Origin: Pteria penguin
Lineage: Eukaryota > Mollusca > Bivalvia > Pterioida > Pteriidae
Assembly (NCBI GenBank): GCA_035048485.1
Contig: CM068582.1
Span: forward strand, 17,673,269 to 17,737,268
DNA: 64,000 bases
Reading direction: 5' to 3'
The notes under the pieces: model-generated
Seen by the model: only the letters and a program-made list of their open reading frames with translations
What the model was told of the DNA's origin: nothing
Databases searched by the model: none
Shown here: positions 24,534 to 37,159 of the stretch, one piece after another
How positions within the stretch are numbered: the first letter of the stretch is position 1
How the letters are laid out: each line of letters opens with the position of its first letter
Translations under genes and position numbers: made by a program

Positions 24534-26876
24534 AAATAATGACAAGGCCTACAATCTTACTACGGAGCGGTACATTACAATAATAATGACAAAGCATATC
24601 ATCTAACTACGCAGCGGTATATTACAATAATAATGACAAAGCTTATGATCTAACTACGGAGCGGTACATTACAATAATAATGACAAAGCGTATCATCTTA
24701 CTACGGAGCGGTACATTATAATAATAAATTGACAAAGCGTATCATCTAACTACGGAGGTGTACATTACAATAATACTGACAAAGCTTATCATCTAACTAC
24801 AGAGCGATACATAACAATAATAATGACAAAGCGAATCATCTAACTACGGAGCGGTACATTACAATAATAATGACAAAGCATATCATCTAACTACGGAGCG
24901 ATACATAACAATAATAATGACATAGCTAATCATCTAACTACGGAGCGGTACATTACAATAATAATGACAAAGCGTATCATCTAACTACGGAGCGGTACAT
25001 TACAATAATAATGACAAAGCGTATCATCTAACTACGGAGCGGTACATTACAATAATAATGACAAAGCTTATCATCTAACTACGGAGCGGTACATTACAAT
25101 AATAATGACAAAGCGTATCATCTAACTACGGAGCGGTACATTACAATAATAATGACAAAGCATATCATCTAACTACGGAGCGATACATAACAATAATAAT
25201 GACATAGCTAATCATCTAACTACGGAGCGGTACATTACAATAATAATGACAAAGCGTATCATCTAACTACGGAGCGGTACATTACAATAATAATGACAAA
25301 GCGTATCATCTAACTACGGAGCGATACATAACAATAATAATGACAAAGCGTATCATCTAACTATGGAGCGGTACATTACAATAATAATGACAAAGCGAAT
25401 CATCTAACTACGGAGCGGTACATTACAATAATAATGACAAAGCGTATCATCTAACTACGGAGCGATACATAACAATAATAATGACAAAGAGAAATCATCT
25501 AACTACGGAGCGGTACATTACAATAATAATGACAAATGTATCATCTAACTACGGAGCAGTACATTACAATAATAATGACAAAGGGCATCATCTAACTACG
25601 GAGCTGTCCACTACAATAATAATGACAAAGCGAATCATCTAACTACGGAGCGGTACATTACAATAATAATGACAAAGCGTATCATCTAACTACGGAGCGG
25701 TACATTACAATAATAATGACAAAGCGTATCATCTAACTACGGAGCGATACATAGCAATAATAATGACATAGCGAATCATCTAACTACGGAGCGGTACATT
25801 ACAATAATAATGACAAAGCGTATCATCTAACTACGGAGCGGTACATTACAATAATAATGACAAAGCGTATCATCTAACTACGGAGCGGTACATTACAATA
25901 ATAATGACAAAGCGTATCATCTAACTACGGAGCGGTACATTACAATAATAATGACAAAGTGAATTATCTAACTACGGAGCGGTACATTACAATAATAATG
26001 ACAAAGCATATCATCTAACTACGTAGCGGTACATTACAATAATAATGACAAAGGGCATCATCTAACTACGGAGCGGTCCACTACAATAATAATGACAAAG
26101 CGAATCATCTAACTACGGAGCGGTACATTACAATAATAATGACAAAGCGTATCATCTAACTACGGAGCGATACATAACAATAATAATGACATAGCGAATC
26201 ATCTAACTACGGAGCGGTACATTACAATAATAATGACAAAGCGTATCATCTAACTACGGAGCGGTACATTACAATAATAATGACAATGCGTATCATCTAA
26301 CTACGGAGCGGTACATAACAATAATAATGACAAAGCGTATCATCTAACTACGGAGCGGTACATTACAATAATAATGACAAAGCGTATCATCTAACTACGG
26401 AGCGATACATAACAATAATAATGACAAAGCGTATCATCTAACTACGGAGCGGTACATTACAATAATAATGACAAAGCGTATCATCTAACTACGGAGCGGT
26501 ACATTACAATAATAATGACAAAGCGTATCATCTAACTACGGAGCGGTACATTACAATAATAATGACAAAGCGAATCATCTAACTACGGAGCGGTACATTA
26601 CAATAATAATGACAAAGCGTATCATCTAACTACGGAGCGGTACATTACAATAATAATGACAAAGGGCATCATCTAACTATGGAGCAGTCCACTACAATAA
26701 TAATGAAAAAGCGTATCATCGAATTTCGGAGCGGTACATAACAATAATAATGACAAAGCGTATCATCTAACTACAGAGCGGTCCATTAAAATAATAATGA
26801 CAAGGTCTACCATCTAACTACGGAGCGGTACATTTCAATAATAATGACAAAGCGTATCATCTAACTACGGAGCGGT

Positions 26877-27300
26877 AAATTATAATATTAGTGCATCACA
26901 TGATAAATCCTTGGAAATTCATTGGTTAACCACGCCGGAACTATGAAGTGATAGTGCCTGGTCCGGGCACTATTGCTTTTTGCTCGACTGAGTTACATCC
27001 CTCGGCGAGGTTTATAGGTGGCGCCGCGTAGTTGTAAACAGACGACAACAAGCAGGCTGTGCATGTAGAAAATGTGCTGTTGGAGTAAAATACACTATGG
27101 TATCTCCATAAAACATTTAATTATGCTGCAATTAAGGTCATGTGATACACTACACCTATTAATGCCTGTTTTTGTGGTACTATGCTCTCTCAGTGTTGCT
27201 TTGGGAAGGTAAATAGTGCCTTCGCTATCGCTCGGGGACTATTCCTTCCCAAAGCAACACTATGAGAGCAAAGTATCCACAAAAACAGGCATTAATAGGT
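26877..27300. repeat. Hairpin-bearing insert, copy 2
   Basis: Nearly identical to the block at 24,109-24,533, with a few substitutions (one breaks the small palindrome) and one missing G in the left hairpin arm. The array units immediately left of both copies are also the same variants in the same order, so the block and its flanking units were duplicated together, about 2.76 kb apart. Confidence 0.9.
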
Positions 27301-29236
27301 AAATAATGACAAGGCCTACAATCTTACTACGGAGCGGTACATTATAATAATGATGACAAAGCGTATCATCTAACTACGGAGCGGTACATTACAATAATAA
27401 TGACAAAGCGAATCATCTAACTACGGAGCGGTACATTATAATAATGACAAAGCCTATCATCTAACTACGGAGCGATACATTACAATAATAATGACAAAGC
27501 GATACATTACAATAATAATGACAAAGCAAATCATCTAACTACGGAGGTGTACATTACAATGATAATGACAAAGCGAATCATCTAACTACGGAGCGGTACA
27601 TCATAATAATGATGACAAAGCGTATCATCTAACTACGGAGCGATACATTACAATAATAATGACAAAGCGATACATTACAATAATAATGACAAAGCAAATC
27701 ATCTAACTACGGAGGTGTACATTACAATGATAATGACAAAGCGTATCATCTAACTACGGAGCGGTACATTACAATGATAATGACAAAGCGAATATCATCT
27801 AACTACGGAGCGGTACATTATAATAATGATGACAAAGCGTATCATCTAACTACGGAGCGATACATTACAATAATAATGACAAAGCGATACATTACAATAA
27901 TAATGACAAAGCAAATCATCTAACTACGGAGGTGTACATTACAATGATAATGACAAAGCGTATCATCTAACTACGGAGCGGTACATTACAATAATAATGA
28001 CAAAGCGAATCATCTAACTACGGAGCGGTACATTATAATAATGACAAAGCCTATCATCTAACTACGGAGCGATACATTACAATAATAATGACAAAGCGAT
28101 ACATTACAATAATAATGACAAAGCAAATCATCTAACTACGGAGGTGTACATTACAATGATAATGACAAAGCGAATCATCTAACTACGGAGCGGTACATTA
28201 TAATAATGATGACAAAGCGTATCATCTAACTACAGAGCGATACATTACAATAATAATGACAAAGCGATACATTACAATAATAATGACAAAGCAAATCATC
28301 TAACTACGGAGGTGTACATTACAATGATAATGACAAAGCGTATCATCTAACTACGGAGTGGTACATTACAATAATAATGAGAAAGCGAATCATCTAACTT
28401 CGGAGCGATACATAGCAATAATAATGACAAAGCGTATCATCTAACTACGGAGTGGTACATTACAATGATAATGACAAAGCGAATCATCTAACTACGGAGC
28501 GATACATAACAATAATAATGACAAAGCAAATCATCTAACTACGGAGTGGTACATTACAATAATAATGACAAAGCAAATCATCTAACTACGGAGTGGTACA
28601 TTACAATAATAATGACAAAGCAAATCATCTAACTACGGAGCGATACATTACAATAATAATGACAAAGCGAATCATCTAACTACGGAGCGGTACATTACAA
28701 TAATAATGACGAAGCGAATCATCTAACTACGGAGCGGTACATTACAATAAAAATGACAAAGCCTATCATCTCACTACGGAGAGGTATATTACAATAATAA
28801 TGACAAAACGAATCATCTAACTACCCGGTACGGAGCGGTACATTACAATAAAAATGACAAAGCCTATCATCTAACTACGGAGCGGTACATTACAATAATA
28901 ATGACAAAGCGAATCATCTAACTTTGGAGCGGTACATTACAATAAAAATGACAAAGCGAATCATCTAACTACGGAGCGGTACATTACAATGAAAATGACA
29001 AAGCCTATCATCTCACTACGGAGAGGTATATTACAATAATAATGACAAAACGAATCATCTAACTACCCGGTACGGAGCGGTACATTACAATAAAAATGAC
29101 AAAGCCTATCATCTAACTACGGAGCGGTACATTACAATAATAATGACAAAGCGAATCATCTAACTTCGGAGCGATACATTACAATAATAATGACAAAGCA
29201 AATCATCTAACTACGGAGTGGTACATTATACTAACA

Positions 29237-30367
29237 AGAAAATCTATTGACGCAAGCGTAAAAGTTTCGGGCCGTAACCATATTGTTCACTGACTTATAT
29301 TTCCATTACTATAGGTTTCGACCTACCTATAGTGTACAGTTGTTTAAACACCATATTTTTTACTATGAAATAAGCTCAGTACAAGTTTGATTATGATATG
29401 TTCCTAGAAGTAATACTGTAATTGGAAAAAAGTTAAATTGTGATATTTGTTGGTTATGATTGAATAATATTTGACGTGGCACGTGGCCCTTGGTACTTAA
29501 ATGTGTAATTTGGCGACATGTATAATTGTTTTGAAAAATTAAAAAAAAAAGTCATTGCTCCCAAACACGATGTCGCTTGCCATATGTTTACCCATAAACT
29601 TGACCTTGAATATGACCTTGGCAGTCTCAGTTTGACCTTCGGCTCTCATCGTATTAAATCAATCCTGCAAGTTTGATTTGAAGTATAGATGTTTAATACT
29701 AAATTATGACCAATAACGTGAAAGCATGACTGACAGACAGACGGATGGACATCGGACAAATTGATTAAAATGTTTTGTTTCGCAGGTGACATAAAAAGGG
29801 TCTGAAAAGTGCAATGTAGATGCACTTTCGATGAAATCTAGACATGACAGCAGTTTTAAGGGAGGAGTAAGCATCTTCTGTCTAGTTGTGCAGGCAGGAA
29901 AGTCAAGGCACATTATACATGTCTAGTTATCACAGACAGACAAAATGACAGTAAAGGTTAATGCTATGTGTTCAGCCATTTCATGCCAAGTATTTAAAAC
30001 ACTTTGATTGAAATAAACATAATGTATTGATGAAAATCACTATGTGTTAGTTAGGGCAAGTGTAACACACCAAGTATGTTGTAAGTTCATTTCTGTCTTC
30101 TAAATTTCTCTCTGATACTTGAATATGATTAGAAATGATATACAGATCAGATGAAAAACTTTTCTCTAAGAAAACACTTATATAAACAACAGAAAACACT
30201 AAACATTTGACTAGTATGCAAGATTTTTGGTCATTCATTGAAATAAATAATGTTATCAAAACTTACAAAACTTCACTGCAAGTCAATGTTAACAAATTAT
30301 GCTGGGCTCAAATATAATTCAAACTAATATAAGCGAAAATTATTCAAAATGCATTTACTAGTAAAAC
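29237..30367. other. Intergenic, possible old element remnant
   Basis: No gene seen. The stretch 29,590-29,770 has words such as TGACCTTGAATATGACCTTG and GACAGACAGACGGATGGAC that I associate with dispersed repeats in bivalve genomes, but I cannot name a family. Confidence 0.4.
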
Positions 30368-31141
30368 GGAAGCCGCAAATTCAAATATATAGTAATAGGC
30401 CACGATAAAACTTACTTTGTTAGGGAAAATTCTGATTCCAAAAATAAATACACTGAAACAGCTGTCATCCAGATGTTGAACTTTCTTATCGATAACATTT
30501 AAGTGGTGTTTGGGGGTAAGGTTTTTCAACAAATTGTCGGCATTCCAATGGGCACTAACTGTGCTCCGCTTCTGGCTGACATATTCCTTTACTCATACGA
30601 AGCTGAATTCATTCAGTCTTTGCTTTTGCAAGGTAAAAAACAATTGGCTCTTGGCTTCAATTTTACTTACAGATACATAGATGACTTGCTTTCAATTAAT
30701 AATCCTTTATTCGCGGATTACCTTAGCATCATCTATCCAGGTGAACTGGAGGTCAAAGAAACCACAGAAAATAGTAATTCTGCTTCGTATTTAGATATTA
30801 TGTTGTCTTTCGACATTAATGGTCAATTGAACACCTCACTCTATGACAAACGTGACGATTTCAATTTCGCTATCACAAACTTTCCTTTCATAAGTAGCAA
30901 CATTCCATCATCGCCCGCATACGGCGTATTCATATCTCAGTTAATACGTTATTCCAGAGCATGTTCAAATTACAATGACTTTGTTCTGAGGGCTAGGCGA
31001 CTTTCAGTTAAGCTGCTCAACCAGGGTTATATATGTGCTAGACTAGCAACGTCACTGAGAAAGTTCTACGGTCGTTACGAGACTCTTATTACTCCATATG
31101 ATATCTCGTTATCCAGATTTTTAAATGATATTCTGGACTGA
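30368..31141 (+). pseudogene. Reverse transcriptase, interrupted (Penelope-like class suspected)
   Basis: From 30,503 to 31,141 the frame is open for 212 codons with clear reverse transcriptase motifs: GIPMGTNCAPLLADIFLY (palm motif before the active site), YRYIDDLL (the YxDD catalytic box) and the downstream SYLDIML region. The same frame upstream, from about 30,368, also looks coding (YFVRENSDSKNKYTE, MLNFLIDNI), but an in-frame TAA at 30,500-30,502 separates the two parts, and just before 30,368 the frame is lost. No endonuclease domain is seen. The class is uncertain: the GIPMG/YIDD style fits Penelope-like or related elements better than standard non-LTR LINEs. A degenerate, non-autonomous copy. 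Confidence 0.82.
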
Positions 31142-31470
31142 GACCGATTCCGATCATTTTACACAGATTTGACACCTTCTATACTAGAAGGTTACCTACT
31201 TCGACTTCTCCATATATAAATACATATGGAATTCACACGATTTGACTCTTTCTACTGGGTATATGTGACGGGTGTTGCTAGCAAGCAGGAGATGCTCACT
31301 TTCCCCGGGCACCTGATCTCACTCCATCACAGGGGTTCACATATGCTCTTCAAGTAGACATATTTTGTTATTTTCCATTTGTTTTTCATTTTCACTGATT
31401 TTGTATGTCCTATGGTTTCATGATTTTTGGACTTGTGGTTTGGATTTACCCATCATCTTTACATTGAAAA
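30368..31470 (+). mobile_element. Retroelement copy (reverse transcriptase plus 3' tail)
   Basis: Covers the reverse transcriptase pseudogene (30,368-31,141) and about 330 bp of downstream sequence that is shared, in inverted orientation, with 21,843-22,158. Similarity between the two tails ends at CATCTTTACA near 31,465. Upstream limit is uncertain because no element start is visible. Confidence 0.7.
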
Positions 31471-32936
<1,466 letters not shown>

Positions 32937-35106
32937 CAAGCTTAGCTTTTAAAAAAGCTTAGAATGCAAACCCTGTAGCATTTTTAATTGCGAGGAAAAT
33001 GGTACTTGTGGGTCAGTTTAAAATGAAGACCCTTTTGTATGATGTTAGCTAGGTTGTTGTCTAAATAATAGTTACTACCTCCTTTCTAATTGCAAACCCC
33101 GTCGGGGGTTTGCATATTACGTTGATGTCTAATCTGGAAATGCGCATGTGCGACATGATTATGCTGCATGCTGGGAAAACCTAGCCTCCAAAAAGTGGTT
33201 GCTTTACTTTACGAGGTCAGACAGTATAAGTTTTGTATTGTCCATGACATCGATATTTCTATTGTGCTTAAAAGGAAAAGGAATGAAGAAGAATACCCTT
33301 GCTTTCAAAGGCAATGCTCAATACTAGATCAATGTTACAGTTAAGCGTTCCACACGAATAGTATTTACCGTACTTTCAAACGCAGAGAGGAGTATATGAG
33401 GATAGAGATTTTAATAGGATAGACATTATGACTTGGGGAGATTTTCTTTAGTGAATGCATATAAATGATAAATAAATCTTACATGCAATGTATTCTAAAA
33501 ATAAAAAAAATACTTTAAAATACTTATTTCTACATAAATTAGTGGATGCCACATAAACATGTATAAATATGAAGGATATTCATATTTTGGAAATCAACAT
33601 TCGTGTAACCTTTCCCACGGCAGCAGTGGAATAATCCAACAGAATTTTCCCGCGTAATACTATTTAGATGTTCGTACCTTTTAGCGTATGTACATTATCT
33701 GGCTATAGAAAATCTCGAAAAATTCCGAGTAAATGAAGGCGGAGTATCAAGGATTTCTAGCAGTTTAATTGGTGTAGCAATTACTGCGCAGTTTGTAACA
33801 TTCTTTGTACTTATGCAAACTTCCCCGGCGATTATTTGGACACAAGAGGCCTCGACGGGGAGTTCGTGTTCTTTAGGTGTTGAAGTTGGTGGAGCAAGTA
33901 CTGCGTACTTTGTATGATTTCTTCCATGCCTAACTGTACGAAATGTCATCCCGACGAATATGGTCAGCTTTCCCAACCCAAGTCTAAACATAAATAAACA
34001 TTAGAAAGGAGGTATTAACTATTATTTAGACAACAACCTAGCTAACATCATACGAAAGGGTCTTCATTTCAAACTGACCCACAAGTACCATTTTCCTCGC
34101 AATTAAAAATGCTACAGGGTTTGCATTCTAAGCTTTTTTAAAAGCTAAGCTTGTGTTTATATATGTTTAGACTTGGGTTGGGAAAGCTGACCATATTCGT
34201 CGGAATGTCACCGTTTAGGCATTTCGAACACCCTAAGTACAGTTACTCATGGAAGAAATCATACAAACTACGCAGTACTTGCTCCACCAACTTCAACAAC
34301 TAAAGAACACAAACTCCCCGTCGAGGCCTCTTGTGCCAAAATAATCGCTGGGGAAGTTTGTATCACAAATTGTATTTGCATGAGTACAAAGAATGTTACA
34401 AACTGCGCAGTAATTGCTCCACCAATTAAACTGCTAGAAATCCTTGATACTCCGCCTTCGTTTACTCGGAACTTTTCGAGATTGTCTATTATAGCCAGAT
34501 ATTGTGCATACGCTATAAGGTACGAACATCTAATTAGTATTACGCAGGAAAATTCTGTTGGATTATACCACTGCTGCCGTGGGAAAGGTTACACGAATGT
34601 TGATTTCCAAAATATGAATATTCTTCATATTTATACATGTTTATGTGGCATCCACCAATTTATCTAAAAATAAGTATTTTAAAGTACTTTTTTATTTTTA
34701 GAATACATTGCATGTAAGATTTATTTATCATTTATATGCATTCACTAAAGAAAATCACCCCAAGTCATAATGTCTATCCTATTAAAAGCTGTATCCTCAT
34801 ATACTCCTCTCTGCGTTTGAAAGTACGGTAAATACTATTCGTTTGGAACGCTTAACTGCAACGTTGATTTAGTAATGAGCATTGCCTTTGAAAGCAAGGG
34901 TATTCTTCTTCATTCCTTTTCCTTTTAAGCGCATTAGAAACGTCGATGTCATGGACAATACAAAACTTATACTGTCTGACCTCGTAAAGTAAAGCAACTA
35001 CTTTTTGGAGGCTATGTTTTCCCAGCATGCAGCATAATCATGTCGCACATGCGCATTTCCAGATTAGACATCAACGTAATATGCAAACCCCCGACGGGGT
35101 TTGCAA
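32937..35106. mobile_element. Nested foldback element, A-B-A'-B'
   Basis: Two pairs of inverted repeats interleave. A (32,937-33,090) is the complement of A' (34,000-34,153), both 154 bp. B (about 33,091-33,993) is the complement of B' (about 34,158-35,106), with B' carrying extra bases near 34,210-34,250 and 34,362-34,380. Marker words are CAAGCTTAGCTTTT for A and CACGGCAGCAGTGG/CCACTGCTGCCGTG for B. The A-B junction has its own palindrome, GCAAACCCCGTCGGGGGTTT, which is repeated at the outer end of B'. Open frames of about 95 codons occur in both B arms on complementary strands and are not convincing proteins. I interpret the whole as a foldback-type DNA element. Confidence 0.85.
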
Positions 35107-35363
35107 TAAATGGGCCGGCTCGTGTCGGCCCAAATAATGACAAAGCCTACGCTACGGGAATATATCTTACCACGGACAGAATTGTCGCATTGGAATGGTT
35201 AAAATTCGATCACGTGCATGGTGACCCCTATAAGTCGATAGAGGGTCAGTTAAATTTCTTAAGGGGCAAGATTGTCGCTCCCCGTCCATTCCAACAGCGC
35301 TGTGAATGTCCATTGTCTGTTAAAACATGCAAACAAAATACTAAGCCGAATCTAAATTTGTGA
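35107..35363 (+). other. Segment next to foldback element with unrecognised frame
   Basis: Begins with a short palindrome GGGCCGGCTCGTGTCGGCCC, then AATAATGACAAAGCCTACG, which resembles a piece of the 47-bp minisatellite unit. A plus-strand frame stays open to a TGA at 35,363 (the last ~85 codons after the foldback end), with no domain I recognise. Confidence 0.35.
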
Positions 35364-37081
35364 TCTGCGCAAAAAGTAAATTGTATCTAACAGTACTCTA
35401 TGTACATTTTATCATGCAGTTAAGGCAAAAGTGGGTGAATATACTATTTTTAAATTAAAAGACTGCATATATGTGCACTGTTATCCTGAGCTGATAAAGT
35501 GCTTTTCAGTCATCAAAACTACACCATGAGATTCCCGTACATTTTGGATGGTGATACATCATAGTGATTGCGATATATTCCATTAAAATAAACGCTTTAA
35601 TTTCGACCATGTCTATGAAAAGTTTAATGTTCTGTTATACTGATTCAGTTCAACAATAAAGACTACAAGCTGTTGTTGTGATCTGCTAATTTTCTGAATC
35701 CTCCTTAACGATATTCACAATGACGTCAGTGGAGGTCATCTTGACGTCCATTATTGTTACTCTTTAGTAATCGTAAATTCCATGAAAATGAAGTCTCGTA
35801 CTGATGTTTGATGTGTCATGAAATTTGTCCTAAATGAAAATGCGATCTCCTAGAGTTTCAAATGACCCATATGCCTTTTAAATTTTAACAAACTAAATGA
35901 TCTATATTGCTTTGTTAAGCAGTAATAATTCCCGTATGCCGTATAAATACTAATACATCCAATTTCTGAATGCTTATGCTCAAGTTCGATACCATTGAAA
36001 TGCATACTTTTCATGCATACAAAGACATAATTCCATTACTGCATGAGCAATTATGTGAGATTTAGATTTCAAATTTTGCGCAAATTGTTATTAATAAAGG
36101 TTTGTGATATGTAAGCATTAGGTCATAGTAAAATCGACGTTAGACTGTCCTTCATATCGCAGAACACATTGGTACCCTGTTTATTAATCCCAGATTCCCA
36201 AAAGTTGAAGGAATCACGGGACATACCAAAGATGTCGATGCCACATAGAAAAACAATTAGACAACACATCTTCGCAACTAAAAGAAATCATATAATTTTG
36301 TTTTTCATCAACATACTTGCACTGGTTCCAGCAATTTGAAAACATGGTATTCACAACTCTTGGATTGTGAAATATTGAACATCGTCGACTTTTAACCCCC
36401 CCCCCCCCCCCCAAATAACAACAATAAAAACTAAAAAGAAAAAAAACCACCCAAAAACAAAAACAAAACAAAAATTTAAAAAACGAAACACAAAACAACA
36501 ACAACAAAAAAAAACTTCTCAAAAGAAATTTACCATCATAGACATATAAGCAAATCTATTTCAATTTAGTTCGTATGCTTTTTTCTTGATTGCAGCATTA
36601 CTGTTTTCTATACCTTATTTCTAAAGTGATCTTTGCTCCGAATTTTCGCTAGCATTTTCACTATACTCTAATCATCAATCGAGACAGGTACACCTTTTGA
36701 CTGTTAACTCTGACAACTTTTTCGTCAGGTTTCTCTGTACCCTTAGAGAATGGATAGGAGTCACTGATATCGTTCTCTTTTCATACTAGAATTCCTCTGT
36801 AATCAAAGTCCATCTGCTTTCTGCAGCTTTCTCTAGAACAATCCCCAATCCCCCCCCCCCCCCCCCAAAAAAAAATTAGATAAATAAAAAAAATTTGTGA
36901 CTTCTTACACAGAGATAAGAACATACTTAAGGCCTTCATGACAGCAAATGCAATATTCTAGTCAGGAAAGGTTTATGTGTGATTATAAATACACATGTAA
37001 ATAACAAGAAACACCGAAGTAGTTTTTATACTATTGACAATTGTTATTCATTATCTAAATTCCCTTTGGAGGACTTCTTAT

Positions 37082-37083
<2 letters not shown>
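35364..37083. other. Intergenic, no gene seen
   Basis: AT-rich, with poly-C tracts at about 36,396-36,412 and 36,850-36,866, each followed by A-rich DNA. No supported gene. Confidence 0.6.

Positions 37084-37153
<70 letters not shown>
37084..37153. repeat. (AT)n microsatellite
   Basis: About 70 bp of uninterrupted AT dinucleotides; frames through it are artefacts. Confidence 0.98.
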
Positions 37154-37155
<2 letters not shown>

Positions 37156-37159
37156 ATAT

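Larger units (their letters stand above)
23440..29236 (+). repeat. 47-bp minisatellite, three blocks
   Basis: Tandem copies of a 47-bp unit containing TAACTACGGAGCGGTACATT, then ACAATAATAATGACAAAGCG and TATCATC. It forms three blocks, about 23,440-24,115 (~14 units), 24,534-26,876 (~50) and 27,298-29,236 (~41), separated by two copies of a hairpin-bearing insert. Unit variants (GCGATACATA, GAGGTGTACA, GCAAATCATC) recur in ordered strings, showing higher-order duplication; the third block has a compound repeat with a doubled short unit. No unique spacers, so this is not a CRISPR-like array. Confidence 0.97.

Noticed and set aside
23440..29236. CRISPR-like regular array
   Set aside because: The 47-bp units are continuous and there are no unique spacers; the surrounding DNA is eukaryotic. 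It is a minisatellite.
33695..34667. Pair of ~95-codon frames with similar residues
   Set aside because: They are the same sequence read from the two arms of the inverted repeat; no domain signal and arm differences do not preserve the frame throughout.
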